Assembly: GCA_003667245.1 (NCBI GenBank)
Contig: RCNN01000170.1
Location: 1 to 48,087 of the forward strand
Length of the DNA: 48,087 nt
Source of the DNA: Heterostelium multicystogenum
Lineage: Eukaryota > Evosea > Eumycetozoa > Acytosteliales > Acytosteliaceae
Direction of reading: 5' to 3'
Under the pieces are notes generated by a model, which ran no database searches, was not told the DNA's origin, and saw only the letters and a list, made by a program, of their open reading frames with translations. This document shows, one piece after another, positions 11,161 through 23,175 of the stretch; position 1 is the stretch's first letter; each line of letters starts with the position of its first letter. The position numbers and the translations under genes were made by a program.

Positions 11161-12893
11161 TCAACATCTTTTTTTAACTCGACACTTTCTATATATTATT
11201 AATGATTCACAATAATGAATCTGATGAACAATCAAATGATTTGTTTCATTTTTTTCGTCAAATTTCAAGTAATCTTGAGTGAAAGAGTATAGAGATTCGT
11301 TATTTCTAATTTTGGACCATTGGAAAAGTTGATCAAGATTGATATCACAGTTGTTCATTATCCAGTCGAGTATTTCAGGTTTGATGCATTTCCAAATTTG
11401 GGAAGCAGTCTTTCAATGGTTTCCTGCATTTGGAATCACCAGTTGGTGATTGATTAGATATTTCACCATTTCAAAGTTCACATTGGAAATGGCACTGTGC
11501 AGAGCTTTTCTCTGAGCACCCTTCAGTTCTGTGTTGATGTAGAAAACTTAACAATATCCAAGTCTCCACAGTGAGCTGCAGAGTCCATTGCGATATGATT
11601 CCAGAAATTTTCAGTTCTATTATAGTGAAGATATTGGACCATCTCCAAGTTCTTTCTCCTACCACAGGATTTGATAAAGGTATGACTTTCAAAACCCTCT
11701 TTTCTATTTGCCTCAAGGAATTTGAATATTTCCAATTGTCCATTGGCTGCAGCATTTGTCATAGCTTTCTCAGAGCATGTAAGGTTTTTCTCATGGAAAA
11801 ACTTTACAAATGGGAAGCGAGAACTTAGCAGCAGTATCAAAAGCTTCTGTTGTAAAGCCTTCCGTTCTGTTCTCATACAACCATTTTATCATTTCATATG
11901 GCTCACTGGGAGAAACTTCAGGGGGAATTTTGTTATTGAGGATATATATTGGCTTAATGTTGTTCATCCCACTTCTTTCTCTTTAGTGTGCAGCCATTTC
12001 AGTGTATCTAACCTGTAGTTGGCAACGGCGTTATACATTGCCTGTGTTGTAAATGAACCGCATTTACTGTACATAAACTTTACAAGATCAAGAGATTGAC
12101 CTTTACAAGCATAGTCTACATCGCTGGCTGTATATAGATATTGCTGGGACGTAGAAGATGAGCCAAGTATAGATTTCGTGGCTCGCTTTATAGTGTGAGC
12201 CAATACGTGGTTTATTAATGCTATACTCTCCGACCATCCAGTCAGCAACTGAATACATTCCTTTTTTGAATAGCTCTTCTAAAGACCTTCGAAACTACAT
12301 TGAAAGTACACTTTACTGCTATTAACTTGCCAATAGTATTTATATCGCCAGTGGAAATGGCTTTTTTTCCATTTCCCATTCAGGATCCACATATTTCATA
12401 GTTCTAAATTTTTCAACAATAGCAAGGTCATAAGGATTAAACCTCCTCAAACAAAGGTGGCTTTTAAAATAATGAATTTAAAATGCATTGATTCAAACAG
12501 TGATTTCATGTAAACAAGGATTTTGAATCTGAAAAGATCAAGAGCTATTTTGACATTTGTGTCTGACAACAGTTTACTTTGATAACCTCTTTTCTTCACG
12601 ACCAATTCAATGATTTCGACCTTGTCTTGTCTGATTGCTGTTTTTGAACAATTCCTCAACACCTTGGCTAAAGAGGTAAACTTGTAGTTGGAGTTATTGG
12701 TATTGTCCATCTAGCCATTCGCTTTTAAGGAAGTCAATGAAGTTAAACCGGACCAATAATGAGGTGAGCTGCTGATTTTTGGCCATTTATATACTCTAAC
12801 TCTTAGTTTTTCATGTATTCTTCTGATATTTTTGAATATCAGTGATCTTAATACAATGTTTTTGAGGATTAAGATGAACAATTCTTTTTCCAT
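11161..12893 (-). CDS. Dictyostelid ankyrin-repeat protein (copy 2), heavily frameshifted
   Basis: Same family as the gene at 7543-9270, in opposite orientation. It starts MEKELFILILKNIVLRSLIF, followed by NIRRIHEKLRVRVYKW, matching the MEK-LF...IH...KW start of copy 1; here no intron is needed. Ankyrin phrases recur in several frames: DYACKGQSLDLVKFMYSKC (about 12100), NAAANGQLEIFKFLEANR (about 11750), DSAAHCGDLDIVKF (about 11560), NFEMVKYLINHQLVIPN (about 11460). The tail is MNNCDINLDQLFQWSKIR. Frame changes lie near 12715, 12450, 12250, 11960, 11880, 11540 and 11360, more than in copy 1. Either read quality is poor here or this copy is a decaying pseudogene. Its function would be the same unknown scaffold role. 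Confidence 0.7.
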
Positions 12894-13134
12894 AAGTATT
12901 TCAATGAGATATCTATCTATTTTAAAGTGTTGAAAAATGTATAACAATTTTCACATTTATGGCAATAATCCAACCAAATTTTTTCATTTTTACCTTATTA
13001 ATTTCGACTTTGTTGGTATTTTTTAGGAATTTTACCATATTAATTTCGAAATTGGTAGTTGAGAATTTGATCTATATTAGCTTGGTCATGAAAATGCCAA
13101 GTTAAAATAATTAAAAGAAAAGAAACAAAAAAAG

Positions 13135-13647
13135 ATGGAATATGTGCTAGACAAAGATATTCTGCAAACAAAGAGGTGTGTTCTAAGAGCATTCAGAGAA
13201 GATGATATCGATGCTTTTGTATCTTATCATAACGATTTAGAATGGATGAAGTATCAATCCTTTAAAGGCAAGACCAAAGAAGAGTATCATAATATTCTTA
13301 TTCCTGTAGACCAAGCTTTGGGGCTTGGTTTCTATAGGGGAAGACAGCTAGCAGTTGTAGAAACCAAGTCTCAACAACTGGTAGGTGATATCTATATGCT
13401 GCACGATCAAGATGATGCAAATTGTTTTTGGATAGGATTTACTATGCACCCCGATCATTCGAGGAAAGGATATGCCTTCGAAGTAGTAGAGCAAGTAATC
13501 AAGCAGCTCAAACTAATGAAAATAGAAGTACTTCGCGTTGAAGTACTACCGGATAACATTGCATCAATTGGCTTAGTCAAGAAGCTAGGATTTACCTACG
13601 AAAAGCAGGGAACCAGTGGTACTGATCAATATAAACTTCAACTATGA
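13135..13647 (+). CDS. GNAT-family N-acetyltransferase (RimJ/RimL type)
   Basis: An intact, intronless 170-residue acetyltransferase expected to move an acetyl group from acetyl-CoA to an amine; the substrate is unknown. It starts MEYVLDKDILQTKRCVLRAF, where the TKRCVLRAFREDD segment is the usual first strand and helix of RimJ/RimL-like GNATs. The central strands VGDIYMLHD and CFWIGFTMHPDHSRKGYA lead into the acetyl-CoA loop (SRKGYA in the place of Q/RxxGxG/A). The C-terminal motif is VEVLPDNIASIGLVKKLGF, with the family Asn and the KKLGF end. Stop codons TGA and TAA are adjacent. It is one of few long genes here with no frameshift. Its compact, bacterial-type architecture and lack of introns would fit acquisition from bacteria, but this is unproven. 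Confidence 0.88.
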   Translation: MEYVLDKDILQTKRCVLRAFREDDIDAFVSYHNDLEWMKYQSFKGKTKEEYHNILIPVDQALGLGFYRGRQLAVVETKSQQLVGDIYMLHDQDDANCFWIGFTMHPDHSRKGYAFEVVEQVIKQLKLMKIEVLRVEVLPDNIASIGLVKKLGFTYEKQGTSGTDQYKLQL

Positions 13648-14510
13648 TAACTACAAACTCGGCTGGACAATGAATGACTATAATTGAATGGTATATATAT
13701 ATATTAAGCCGACTTTAAAGAGTTGTTATTAATTTATTTTAAAAGAGACTAAGAGTTATTTTAGATATAGATGTAACCTTTAGCAGACTAGCACCCAAGT
13801 CGTTCAATGAGAGTCCTAAGCTATTGTCATCTATGACATAGTTTATGCAACAATCACTCTACATTTGTTGGATAATATTGCAATGTCAAATTCATTCTAA
13901 CAGAGACATTACAACTTGAGTCCTGAGAAGTTTGCAACACTTCGTAAAGTTGATCAAGGACATGGTCAATAAATTAAAAAGTTGATCAATTTCTCCAAGG
14001 ACCGATGATATTAACAACAATTCAGTTAAAAGATATAATTTAGAATTGACAGCAAAAAAAACACATAATTCGTTCACTGGGGACATGCATAGGTGGCAAT
14101 AAATCTAATTATGGATGTTAATATTGAAGATTCTTTATTTTATTCAAAGTCATTAGGATAAATTCATTTTATTTTTTTAATAGCATTGGCATTGGCGTTG
14201 GCATTTTATGTCTCATTTGTTTTCTTTTTTATACCTATCTGCATTTAACTCTTTGGCATATGATATCTCTATTCCAGAGATCAGGCATCTCTAACCAAGA
14301 CAAGTAGATAGATAGATGATATTGCCCGACACGATTTAAATTAGTTGCTGGGAAATGCTTAGTAGAAAGAGTATAGAATCATGACAGTAAGATGATGTTC
14401 ATTATACTTTTATGCATTAATTATGACTGGGATGGTATTATCATTAAGAGAATGAGAAAGATGTGACTATCAGGATCATTTAAGCCAAAAACAAGGAAGG
14501 GACCAATGAT
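13648..14510. other. Intergenic region
   Basis: No gene supported. It contains a short imperfect hairpin near 13822-13845 (CTATTGTCAT with ATGACATAG) and TTGGCA repeats near 14185-14205. The minus-strand open stretch at 13892-14086 has no recognisable motif. Confidence 0.45.
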
Positions 14511-17008
14511 TTATTCTTTTGTAGTTGGTAATTTTTGAATGATGGATTCTGTGAATTCAAAATAGGAATTGATTTTTTCCATGTCCAATTGAGTTTGAAG
14601 CCATTTGCATGCTTTAGAAACAATAAGTGTCCACTGGTATTTTCTTTCATCGTATTTCAATTTTAATATTGCTATGACCAATAATGTAGTCCACTGGTCA
14701 TTGGTCAATTCATTGCCGAGATCTTCTTTGAGAATAGATGATACTTCGGTTGGAAGTGAGTGCCATGATCCGGTTGCTCTTTGTAGTTTCAAAATCTTTA
14801 TCATCAAATCATTACTGAAAATGGGCTCTATGTCAACAGGGAATTCCTTATTCAAAATTTTTCTCTTGAGTGAAAGACATTGTTGCTTTGGTTGTTGTGG
14901 TAGTTGTTGCTGTAACATAGGAATTTGACTATGAGGTGAACAGCTTATCTTTTGGATACTTGAAATTCCATGAAGATTTGGTGTTGATTGTTGTTGTTGG
15001 TACAGATGTAGTGAGAGGTGTGATTGTTTCGGTATAGTACGTCTCTGACGCTTCATTCTTTTCCTTTGGACTGTTGAAAATTCCTTGAAGATTTGTTTCT
15101 AGTTGTTCTATTGGTGGAATCTCGAATAGTGGGTTGATATTTGATATATCCACCATTGAATGCTGAATATCAACATTGGAGTCATTCGTTACAATAAAAG
15201 ATGTATGTTTGGAAGTCAATTGATATTTCTTGGAGAGTCGAATAATTTCTAATTTATAATTGTTTTTAGAGTCAGGGTTATTCTTTTCTTCCAACTCAAG
15301 GTCTTTGACTATAAGGTTTGCTGTCATGGTTTTGTAAGGATACACTCTTGGTGCAACGAATAAAATCTATTGGTATCTCATATACGAGTGTGCGACCATC
15401 AGGAGCTTCAGCTGTGATTTTGATGGTTTTGGTTGGGATTTCATCACTGGTTTGTTTGGAATTTTCTATCACCTTGAAATCCTCCAACAAGCCATATACA
15501 TTCATTCTCTCATGAATGAATATAGATCTTATTAATTTAGGAGATTGAACTACCTTGAGTCCATTCCAATCTATCTTAATATTGGATATGGTTGGCTGCA
15601 TGGAAATGCTTAGAAGTCTAATTACTTGGTCATTTTCATTGTTTCAGATTTCATCTGTGATCATCTCATGGTATCCTTTACAAACAAGTGCTATGTTTTT
15701 CACCAGTGTACCATCAGCAGTATTTCCAATTCCAAAGCAAATACTCTTGATGTATAGCAGTTCTGAGCTAAGTAACTAACAACTTGATCTCTATTATCTA
15801 CTTCACCGTCAGTAACTGAGTAAATTAAAAAAGCTTTAGTATTCTTGTTGGTTTTTCATTGTAGTATTTCGACTTACAAATAAATAATTGTCTTGGATAC
15901 TTGGGATCGACAGGGGTCTTGAAGATCCATTCAATAGGTGGCAATATATTGGTACCACCTAAGTTTGCTTTGACATGGGTATCGATATATTTACTTGCTT
16001 GCTCAAGAGTATGGTCATTGTATGGCTGGGAAGTTGAAAAAAGAGAGATATGATTGGTTCCAAATAATACAATATTGAATTTACACTTTTCATTGAGACT
16101 TCGCAGTATTATATTTAGACAAGCTGCAGCACATTTGATTCTGTTGGATTCCATGCTTCCAGAACAGTCCATTAAGAATATATATTCTGTATGCTGATCG
16201 TAGTTCGGTGATTCAGATCCAGATAAACAGAGGTTTGGATAAAAATCTAGAGCCAATGCATAATCGTCACCCCTATTCTCAAGTGTATATGTTGGCATCG
16301 TAATACTAGTATCCAATTTGATCTCAGCTACAATGTGGAAGTTATCTGGCATTTTCAGAATTTCGAAATTCAATGAGGCAGTCTTCTTCTCAGCGCCTAC
16401 CTCACTATAATATTCTTTATGGCCTAGGAGTTGAATCGATTCGATAGGTTTTGATTGGTTTACATTCATGCTAAACTTTACATTCGCACAAGCGAAGGTA
16501 TCATTTTGCGATGAAGGGAGTAAACAAGAGTCTCATCGTGAGAATCAATTTTAGAAATCATGGTGAATTCTATTGTGATTGGATTCTCGGATGGTGCAAT
16601 GTTTCCAAGCATAATTTCGAAAGAGTAAGCTTTTGGGTTGTTGGAGCAAAGGAAAGCCTGGTGACCGCTGGCTATTGCATCATTGTAAATGTTGAGAGCC
16701 TCTTCATTCTGCATGTTCCCAGCCTCCATCTTCTTGTCATCAACGGTCACAGAGAATTTGCAGATGGTGGCATCCTCAGCAGTGGCATTCGAAATAGTGC
16801 TTCGACTGGCTGCAAAAAAGAATTCTTGTAAGACTGTGAGAAATGAGTAGTCACAACAGAATCGGAAATCTCTACATCGATTTGAGCATTGGTGATGCTA
16901 AAACTGTGGTTGGTCTGGGGTTTTTGACTGTGTTGGACAAAAACTCCTGAATCATAATTTTTGAATATTCAACAAGGAATAAAATAAATTGTCTGGCAAA
17001 GTATTCAT
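14511..17008 (-). CDS. VIT and VWA domain protein
   Basis: A cytosolic protein with an N-terminal VIT domain and a von Willebrand factor A domain, a type with several members in dictyostelids and related to inter-alpha-trypsin inhibitor heavy chains; its role in amoebae is unknown. Start MNTLPDNLFYSLLNIQK runs through an A5 run (shift) into SGVFVQHSQKPQTNHSFSI. VIT phrases include NIYNDAIASGHQAFLCSN and SFEIMLGNIAPSENPI. The VWA domain has an intact MIDAS motif, FLMDCSGSMESNR (about 16160), then NIVLFGTNHISLF and the TDGEVDN strand (about 15800). Gln-rich linker at about 14900, then a C-terminal helical region with TGSWHSLPTEVSSILKEDL and TNDQWTTLLVIAILKLKYDE. Shifts lie near 16960, 16790, 16480, 15840, 15650, 15320 and 15050. 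There is no signal peptide. Confidence 0.82.
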
Positions 17009-17499
17009 AAATATTTTAAGGGGGTTGTTGATCTAAAAACAAAAAGTAACAATTTGGGTTTTAATTTGATCAAAAAAATAATGCAGTGTTCCTTATATGT
17101 GTTAAATTTTTAAATTGAGGGATAAACTAGTTATACCTCATTTGGAATTTCGAAAACAATTCTCCCAACTAATCAAGTAAATTCTTAGATTTCAAAATGA
17201 TGATTAGATAACACTAATACTAAATATTACTTTGATATAATATCAAAATCATGAAATTTCAAAAGAATATTCTCAAATGTTTAAAGTTAACAAAATAAGG
17301 ACAGTAAAAAAAAATAATATATCTCAATATAAAGTATAACATGTTGAGTTGTATTTGAGAGTAGATTAAAGGTAGATAACTATGGTCAAACCAACAATTA
17401 ACTTTACAGAGCTATAATAGAGATGCTTATATGCAGATATAGATATATTTTATCTAAAATATCTTTGAATTTAAATGAAAAATTAGTATTTATAATGAT
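17009..17499. other. AT-rich intergenic region
   Basis: No coding feature or structure supported. The 3' end may include an unrecognised first part of the NADAR-domain gene. Confidence 0.4.
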
Positions 17500-18040
17500 A
17501 ATATCTGCAGTTTTATACTTCATTGCCAATATGAAAAATTGATAATGCATCCATAAGAGAAGCCTATTCACCTGCTGAAAGATTTAAAAATGGCAAAAAA
17601 TTCCATCAGAAGACGTGCAGATTGGAGCGAGATTAAAGATCAAGTTATGTATGAAATTGTTCTTGCAAAGTTTCAGCAAAACTTACACATTCAAGAGTAA
17701 GTTTAATAAATCAGCAGACACCATATTTCCATCGAATCAATCATGCTAAACCAAATAATTCTATGAATTACCAAGTTCTATTGGGGACAGGTGTAGCAAA
17801 ATTAGTTGAACATACAAGGAATGATTCCTATTGAGGTGATGGTGGTGATGGAAAGTAGGTACATGAAACTCCTGTACAATTCTCTAAATCTAACTAACTA
17901 CTATCTAATCTACCTAATCATTGCAATATAACTTAATCCAACTTATTATAATCAGAGGTAGAAATCAACTAGGCAAGATATTAGAGTTGGTTAGAGACTT
18001 TATAAGAAATAGTAAGAATAACAATACAAGAATAACATAA
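17500..18040 (+). pseudogene. NADAR-domain (YbiA-like) gene with frameshifts and an in-frame TGA
   Basis: Pieces of a NADAR domain lie in order. This family includes YbiA and the riboflavin-pathway N-glycosidases. The pieces are SIREAYSPAERFKNGKKF (about 17540-17600), then in the next frame RRRADWSEIKDQVMYEIVLA and KFQQNLHIQE, then LLGTGVAKLVEHTRNDSY, and finally GRNQLGKILELVRDFIRNS. GT-AG introns fit at 17697-17775 and 17855-17955, the second in perfect phase. In the highly conserved SYWGDGG segment the Trp codon is TGA (17832-17834) with the correct frame on both sides. The N-terminus cannot be placed. The TGA and the frame break near 17605 suggest a pseudogene, but indels are common across this window, so an intact gene with sequence errors is possible. 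The product would hydrolyse an N-glycosidic bond in a nucleotide-like substrate; this is inferred. Confidence 0.75.
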
Positions 18041-18548
18041 TAACAATAATAACAATAACTAAAATTATAGAAATAATAAAGATATTGTGAAGTGATAGAT
18101 AGAAGCCACTCAGCAGACAACCACCACAACATGTTGATAAGGGTTGGTCATCTTTTGAGTTACTGCCTTCTTTTGAAATACTAGTATTCTGACAGATAAA
18201 ACAATCTTATTATTGTCTGTTTTTATGATTGATGATCTTTGTTTTTTCGAGAAAGATTTCAAAATGTTAATTTACAAATGAAACATTTCAGAAATTTTGC
18301 AAAGATGAAAAAAAGGTAAGTTTGAGGTGGGAGCTACGTGTTAACAGGTGTTACTGATCTTCAACCACGTCCAATCTGTGTGTTAAATTGCAAGTTGGTG
18401 CCCAATTCCAAAATTTGATTTTATATAAAGTTTGACCCTTTTTTTTTATTCATTTCATTGTTTATCATCAATTTACTTACTATTTATATTTATATTCATT
18501 TACAAATTAAAGTACTGATCAAACTTTTATTATTTTTCAAGAATAAGA
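18041..18548. other. AT-rich intergenic region
   Basis: No gene supported. Near its end are TATATAAA (18422-18429), a T9 run and A/T-rich leader sequence, plausible promoter elements for the FG-repeat gene. Confidence 0.45.
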
Positions 18549-21539
18549 ATGACTATGGAATGTTTTCAATTAATACCTGTTGAGCCTCCTGTTGTCAAAT
18601 TAAAAAGTATACAATAATAAAAAGTCACCAAAGATAACTAGGTAAGTTAAACTTGAGTTTGTGACTGGAATATAATTGAAATTTACTAACTTTGCTACTG
18701 ATTTATATTGACAGAAAAATAGAAATTAGTGATACAACAGTCCTGGAGATACCATTCACTAAATTATCTACTAGTTTCAAAATCAAAGATCCATTGGAAG
18801 AGAGAACTCCCTTGATTTCAACACATGAATCAAAATTCAATCAGAAAATTGAGAAGGATTGTTTGTTGAGAGTCACATACCTGCCTTCCGCAGCCAAACC
18901 AACCACCCTTATTGGCAAATGTCTGTCGATCAACTATACCCAACGATCATTATTTGCAGGAGATTCAATTCAGTCATTTGTAATTCTTCTTGATAATGGA
19001 GATATCACCACTATCAATTCTCATACTGTGACATCCTATTCCATTTTGGACAAAGATAGCCTTATATCAGCATTAGTAAACTTACCAAACCATTCTGAAA
19101 ACAACAATACAGAATTATATTCATTTACCAATCTAAATATCTCTTCACCTATTAAAGATTGCACGAATGATGTAATCAAGAAAGTAAACTTACTAACTAA
19201 TAGCTTTGTATGTATAAGTATCTTAATTTTTAATACCTTAAATACTAATTTCAATAATCTTAACTATACAGAGTGAAACATCAATCTACATCACAGTATA
19301 TGGCAAAGGAACAAGATTTATCACCATATCATATACAGATGCACCTGAATTTCCGATTCAGATCTTCAATATAAAACATGAAACATCCGAAGATCCATTC
19401 GCCAATACTAAGATCTTGAAAACCAAGAGAGTTCTATGGTTCAAAGATTGATTTCGAAATGAAGTCATTTATTGAATTCCAAAATCGTTTCAAATTTAAG
19501 TTACAAGATGTTACAACTAGTAGGTATTTGACTAAAATTAATGTTTAAGTAGATTATAAATTGACTGACAGTTGTATTATGTTTTTCTATAGAATTTATT
19601 AATGTTGATATGTTTGATAAGGAATCTTTGGTACATCGTACCTTGCTGACATGCGATATCTCACAATCCATAAAAATTTCAATCGGTCACTACAATATTC
19701 GTGCTAAAAGAGTCACACTTGTCCGCGGAAATCATCTAAAGATGGTTTAATCTTCAAGAATGGATCGAACTCCACTATCTACAGAGGATTTATTACAACA
19801 AAATATCTATGCGCAAATAATATTCTCTATGATTGTGAGCCAAATGAGTCTGTAATCATTGAGTCTAACTCATTTAATTTCCCAAATATTTTCGCAATCA
19901 CAATTGCAACCAAGACAGATTCAAAATTTCAAAAACACTGTTCAAATTTGCCGATACCCGTTATTCAGGATTATTCATAAATGAAGAATCTCTGACCTAC
20001 ACTTTTATGGACACCTCTGATGAATGTTCAACTATCGAAAGATCGTTTGTCATATTTGGACTGAACAAGCCATATAAATCATTAGAAAAACCAGAGGCTG
20101 AAATTGCACCTACTGTATTTCTTGTAAAGATGGAAGCTGGACAGTCATCAACAACCTTTGAACTAAAGAAAAAACAGAAATCAATGCATCAAATAAGCTT
20201 TAGTCCTATTAATCAAACAGTATTAAAGTTTGAAAAGGTATGTCCTGATAAACTATTGATTCTTAATTTAAAACTACTAACATGTATAATATTATAATAT
20301 AATAAAGAATGAGTTTAAAAAAGATCTTTCTGATACAGAAAAGAATTTACTCCACAGTTATATACCCAAATCAAATTACATTTATCCAATATTTTTAGGA
20401 AATATTGGATTAAATTCCCATTTATCCTTTGGTTTTGGTACTAATAATACTTTTGGTGGATTTGGTAATACTGCACATAATTTTGGTGGATGTGGGTAAC
20501 AATACAAATACATTTGGAGGATTTTGTCAAGGAGCACCCAGTATCAGTGAAAAAACATCAGGTGGTATCTTTGGTTCAACATCTGGTCAATCAACAGGTA
20601 CACCTCAATCATCAGGCTTTGGTTCTTCAACAACCTCAACACAATCAACAGGTGGTCTTTTTAATTCAACACCTTCAACATTTTCTTTTGGTTCTCCATC
20701 ATCAACTCAACCACCAACAGCTTCTGGTCTTTTTGGTTCAACATCTACTCAACCACAAACAAATTCTGGCCTTTTTGGCTCAACATCGACTCAACCACAA
20801 ACAACTTCCGGTCTTTTTGGTTCAACATCAACTCAACCAGCAACAACTTCCGGTCTTTTTGGTTCAACATCGACTCAACCACAAACAGCTTCTGGTATTT
20901 TTGGTTCAACATCTACTCAACCACAAACAAATTCTGGCCTTTTTGGTTCAACATCGACTCAACCACAAACAACTTCCGGTCTTTTTGGTTCAACATCTAC
21001 TCAACCACAAACAACTTCTGGTCTTTTTGGTTCAACATCGACCCAACCACAAACAACTTCTGGCCTTTTTGTTTCAGCATCGACTCAACCACAAACAACT
21101 TCTGGTCTTTTTGGTTCAACAAACGATTCAAGCTCCTCCACTACAAATTTTAGTTTTGGATCTTCAACATCTACTCAACCTCCAACAAGCTCATCATCAA
21201 CTCAACCAGTATCAGATTTTAGTAATTCAACAACAAAAACTCCTGGAGGTACATTTGGATTTAATGCTTTTGGAACAACTGCACAACCATATCCAAGTCC
21301 ATTTGGTACATCTCTTGATTTAAATAGCAACTCTGATATAGGTACCTTCAGAGGAATTACTTCAGCTTTTGCAACCACAGAAAAAACAACATCCTCCATT
21401 TGGAGAACCCCAGCCTTTCCCAAACCCACCATACCAGGTAACAGTAGATGATGGTTTGAAGTTACATTCGATATCTGCCATGCCAAAATTCTCCAATAAG
21501 TCTCCAGAGGAGATTCATCTTGAACATATAAGTAAATAA
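18549..21539 (+). CDS. FG-repeat nucleoporin-like protein with Nup98-type tail
   Basis: Start ATG 18549 gives MTMECFQLIPVEPPVVKLKS. Introns fit at 18642-18714, 19208-19271, 19520-19592 and 20238-20307. The N-terminal part (to about 20240) looks beta-rich and is not recognised; samples are VTYLPSAAKPTTLIGKCLSI and YITVYGKGTRFITISYTDAP. From about 20400 the protein becomes FG-rich: FGFGTNNTFGGFGN, then a 14-residue unit SGLFGSTSTQPQTT in nine copies. The end, VDDGLKLHSISAMPKFSNKS plus PEEIHLEH, matches the short conserved motif after the GLFG region of Nup98 proteins. The Nup98 autoproteolytic domain is absent. FG repeats would place it in the nuclear pore permeability barrier. Frameshifts lie near 18610, 19450, 19745, 19930, 20497 and 21440; the last is needed to reach the Nup98-like motif. 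Confidence 0.75.
20723..21100 (+). repeat. Nine tandem 42-bp repeats coding for 14-residue GLFG units
   Basis: Exactly nine units of 42 nt, each encoding SGLFGSTSTQPQTT or a one- to two-residue variant, followed by a partial tenth. Units 1-2 resemble units 5-6, ending in TN then TT, which suggests a higher-order duplication inside the array. Confidence 0.92.
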
Positions 21540-21574
21540 AACTGTGCTATCTAGACAGTGTGGTGCAGTGTATT

Positions 21575-23175
21575 TTAAAAATTAGAAATAAATTGATCTT
21601 TATCTATTCTTCTTAATTTTTGGTTGTAAAAAGTATTGATTGTATGAATTTTGATAGGCAAGTCTTTAAGTAGAATTTTTCTAAAGTAATATGGTCCGAG
21701 GGTTATTTCCAAAGGTTGTTGAATGGCGTCGTCTCCAAATCGGGAATTATAGTAGGGATCAAATACTAGGGTCTTCAATGTTGAGGGGAGAACTATATTA
21801 ATTGGATTTTTAAATAATTGTCCGAATTTGAGGTGTTCCAAGTTGGCAGGTAATACCCAAGGTTTCAAAGGAAATGTATAACTTTCATTGAAATCTAATG
21901 ATTTTATACTGGGTGGGAGTACATTTGGTTGTATTTCTTGATTGTATTGAACACTGAGTGTCAATTCTTCAACGCTATTTGGTATGTCATTTGGAGACAG
22001 TATTTGATTGAACAATACTCCTAAATGTAAAATCTTGACACCATTTGGGATAACTCCAGGAAGCAAAGGATGGTCATAGTTTCCCATATCCAAATGAGTT
22101 AAACTGGATGGAAGAATTCCAGGTTTATCAAAATTAATATCCAATGAGCCAATAGATAATTTCTCGATATAATTTGAAATAGATCCAGGGACTACTAGGT
22201 GATGTGAAAAATCTCTATTGGAAAATGTAATTTCTTTTACATTTGATGGAAGATCTCGTGCTTCTGAATAAGGCAGATTTTTAAATCAAATAAAGATTAG
22301 GGCTTCCACTGAATGTGTTTGGTATCGTACCTGTTTGGTAACCTTCTTTTGAAAGTATTAAAGTTTTCAACCCGTTTGGAAGATTGGTTGGAAGGTGAAC
22401 CTGCTTCAAACCAAGCTGAAGATGTTGTAAGTTAGATGGAAATGATATTCTATCGTAATCAAGTTGGTAATCATTTCCGAATGTCATTGACACAAGTGAA
22501 TCTGGTAAGACACCAAGAGGTAAAGGTTGATTGAAAGATTTGCTAAGAATCAATTCTTCCAATCCCTCAGGTAATACCCCTGGCAATAAAAGCTGATTAA
22601 ATCTTCCACTTAGATATGTTCCGAACTTAAGCATTCTAAGTGATCGGGGTAGAATATATGGTTCCAGTGGTTGATTGAAATGGTCACCTAGGTCTAAAGA
22701 AACCAAGCAACTTGGTAAACAATGAGAGGGTATAGATTGATTAAATGGACTCAAACTTAAATTCAACTCTTGAACTTTAGATTGATATAATTGGGTTCCA
22801 ATAGATTCAAGCTTAAAGGAAGGTGATGTAATAAAGGTTGAAACAGTTTTAATATGATCTTCAATATTAAACTCATCTTCAACATAAACTAAATTAAATC
22901 AATACGGTAAGTATCTGTAATATATAAAGTAAAAATACTATATATTTACCATGGTTTTGAAGGGATAGTTTGTATTCATTGTTTCTAGAAGCAATTGATA
23001 AAGTTGGAAAATCAGTACTTTTCTTATTTTCTGGAATTGCTTTCTCAAATAATTTAGTGTAAGATTTCAAAGACTTTTTTGGTCGACCAAGATCCGGTAG
23101 GAATATGATATCTGTTTTGTTTAACTTCATCACCAAGTAATGCTCTCTATTTTCGAATAACTTTTTACAAGACAT
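21575..23175 (-). CDS. FNIP-repeat protein
   Basis: A dictyostelid FNIP-repeat (leucine-rich-repeat-like) protein of unknown function. Exon 1 (23175-22950) encodes MSCKKLFENREHYLVMKLNK. A 61-nt intron (22889-22949) joins phase-1 to VYVEDEFNIEDHIKTV. About 13 repeats of roughly 22 residues follow, of the form FNQPLxPGVLPxSLxxLxLG. Examples are FNQSIPSHCLPSCLVSLDLG, FNQLLLPGVLPEGLEELIL and FNQILSPNDIPNSVEELTLS. A frame change near 22280, in an A5 run, separates the two long open segments, and the repeat pattern continues across it. The C-terminal KIHTINTFYNQKLRRIDKDQ ends the protein. There is no signal peptide or membrane helix. The repeats should form a curved solenoid for protein binding; partners cannot be predicted. 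Confidence 0.88.

Noticed and set aside
13892..14086. Minus-strand 64-residue frame
   Set aside because: No motif and no neighbouring exon; treated as chance.
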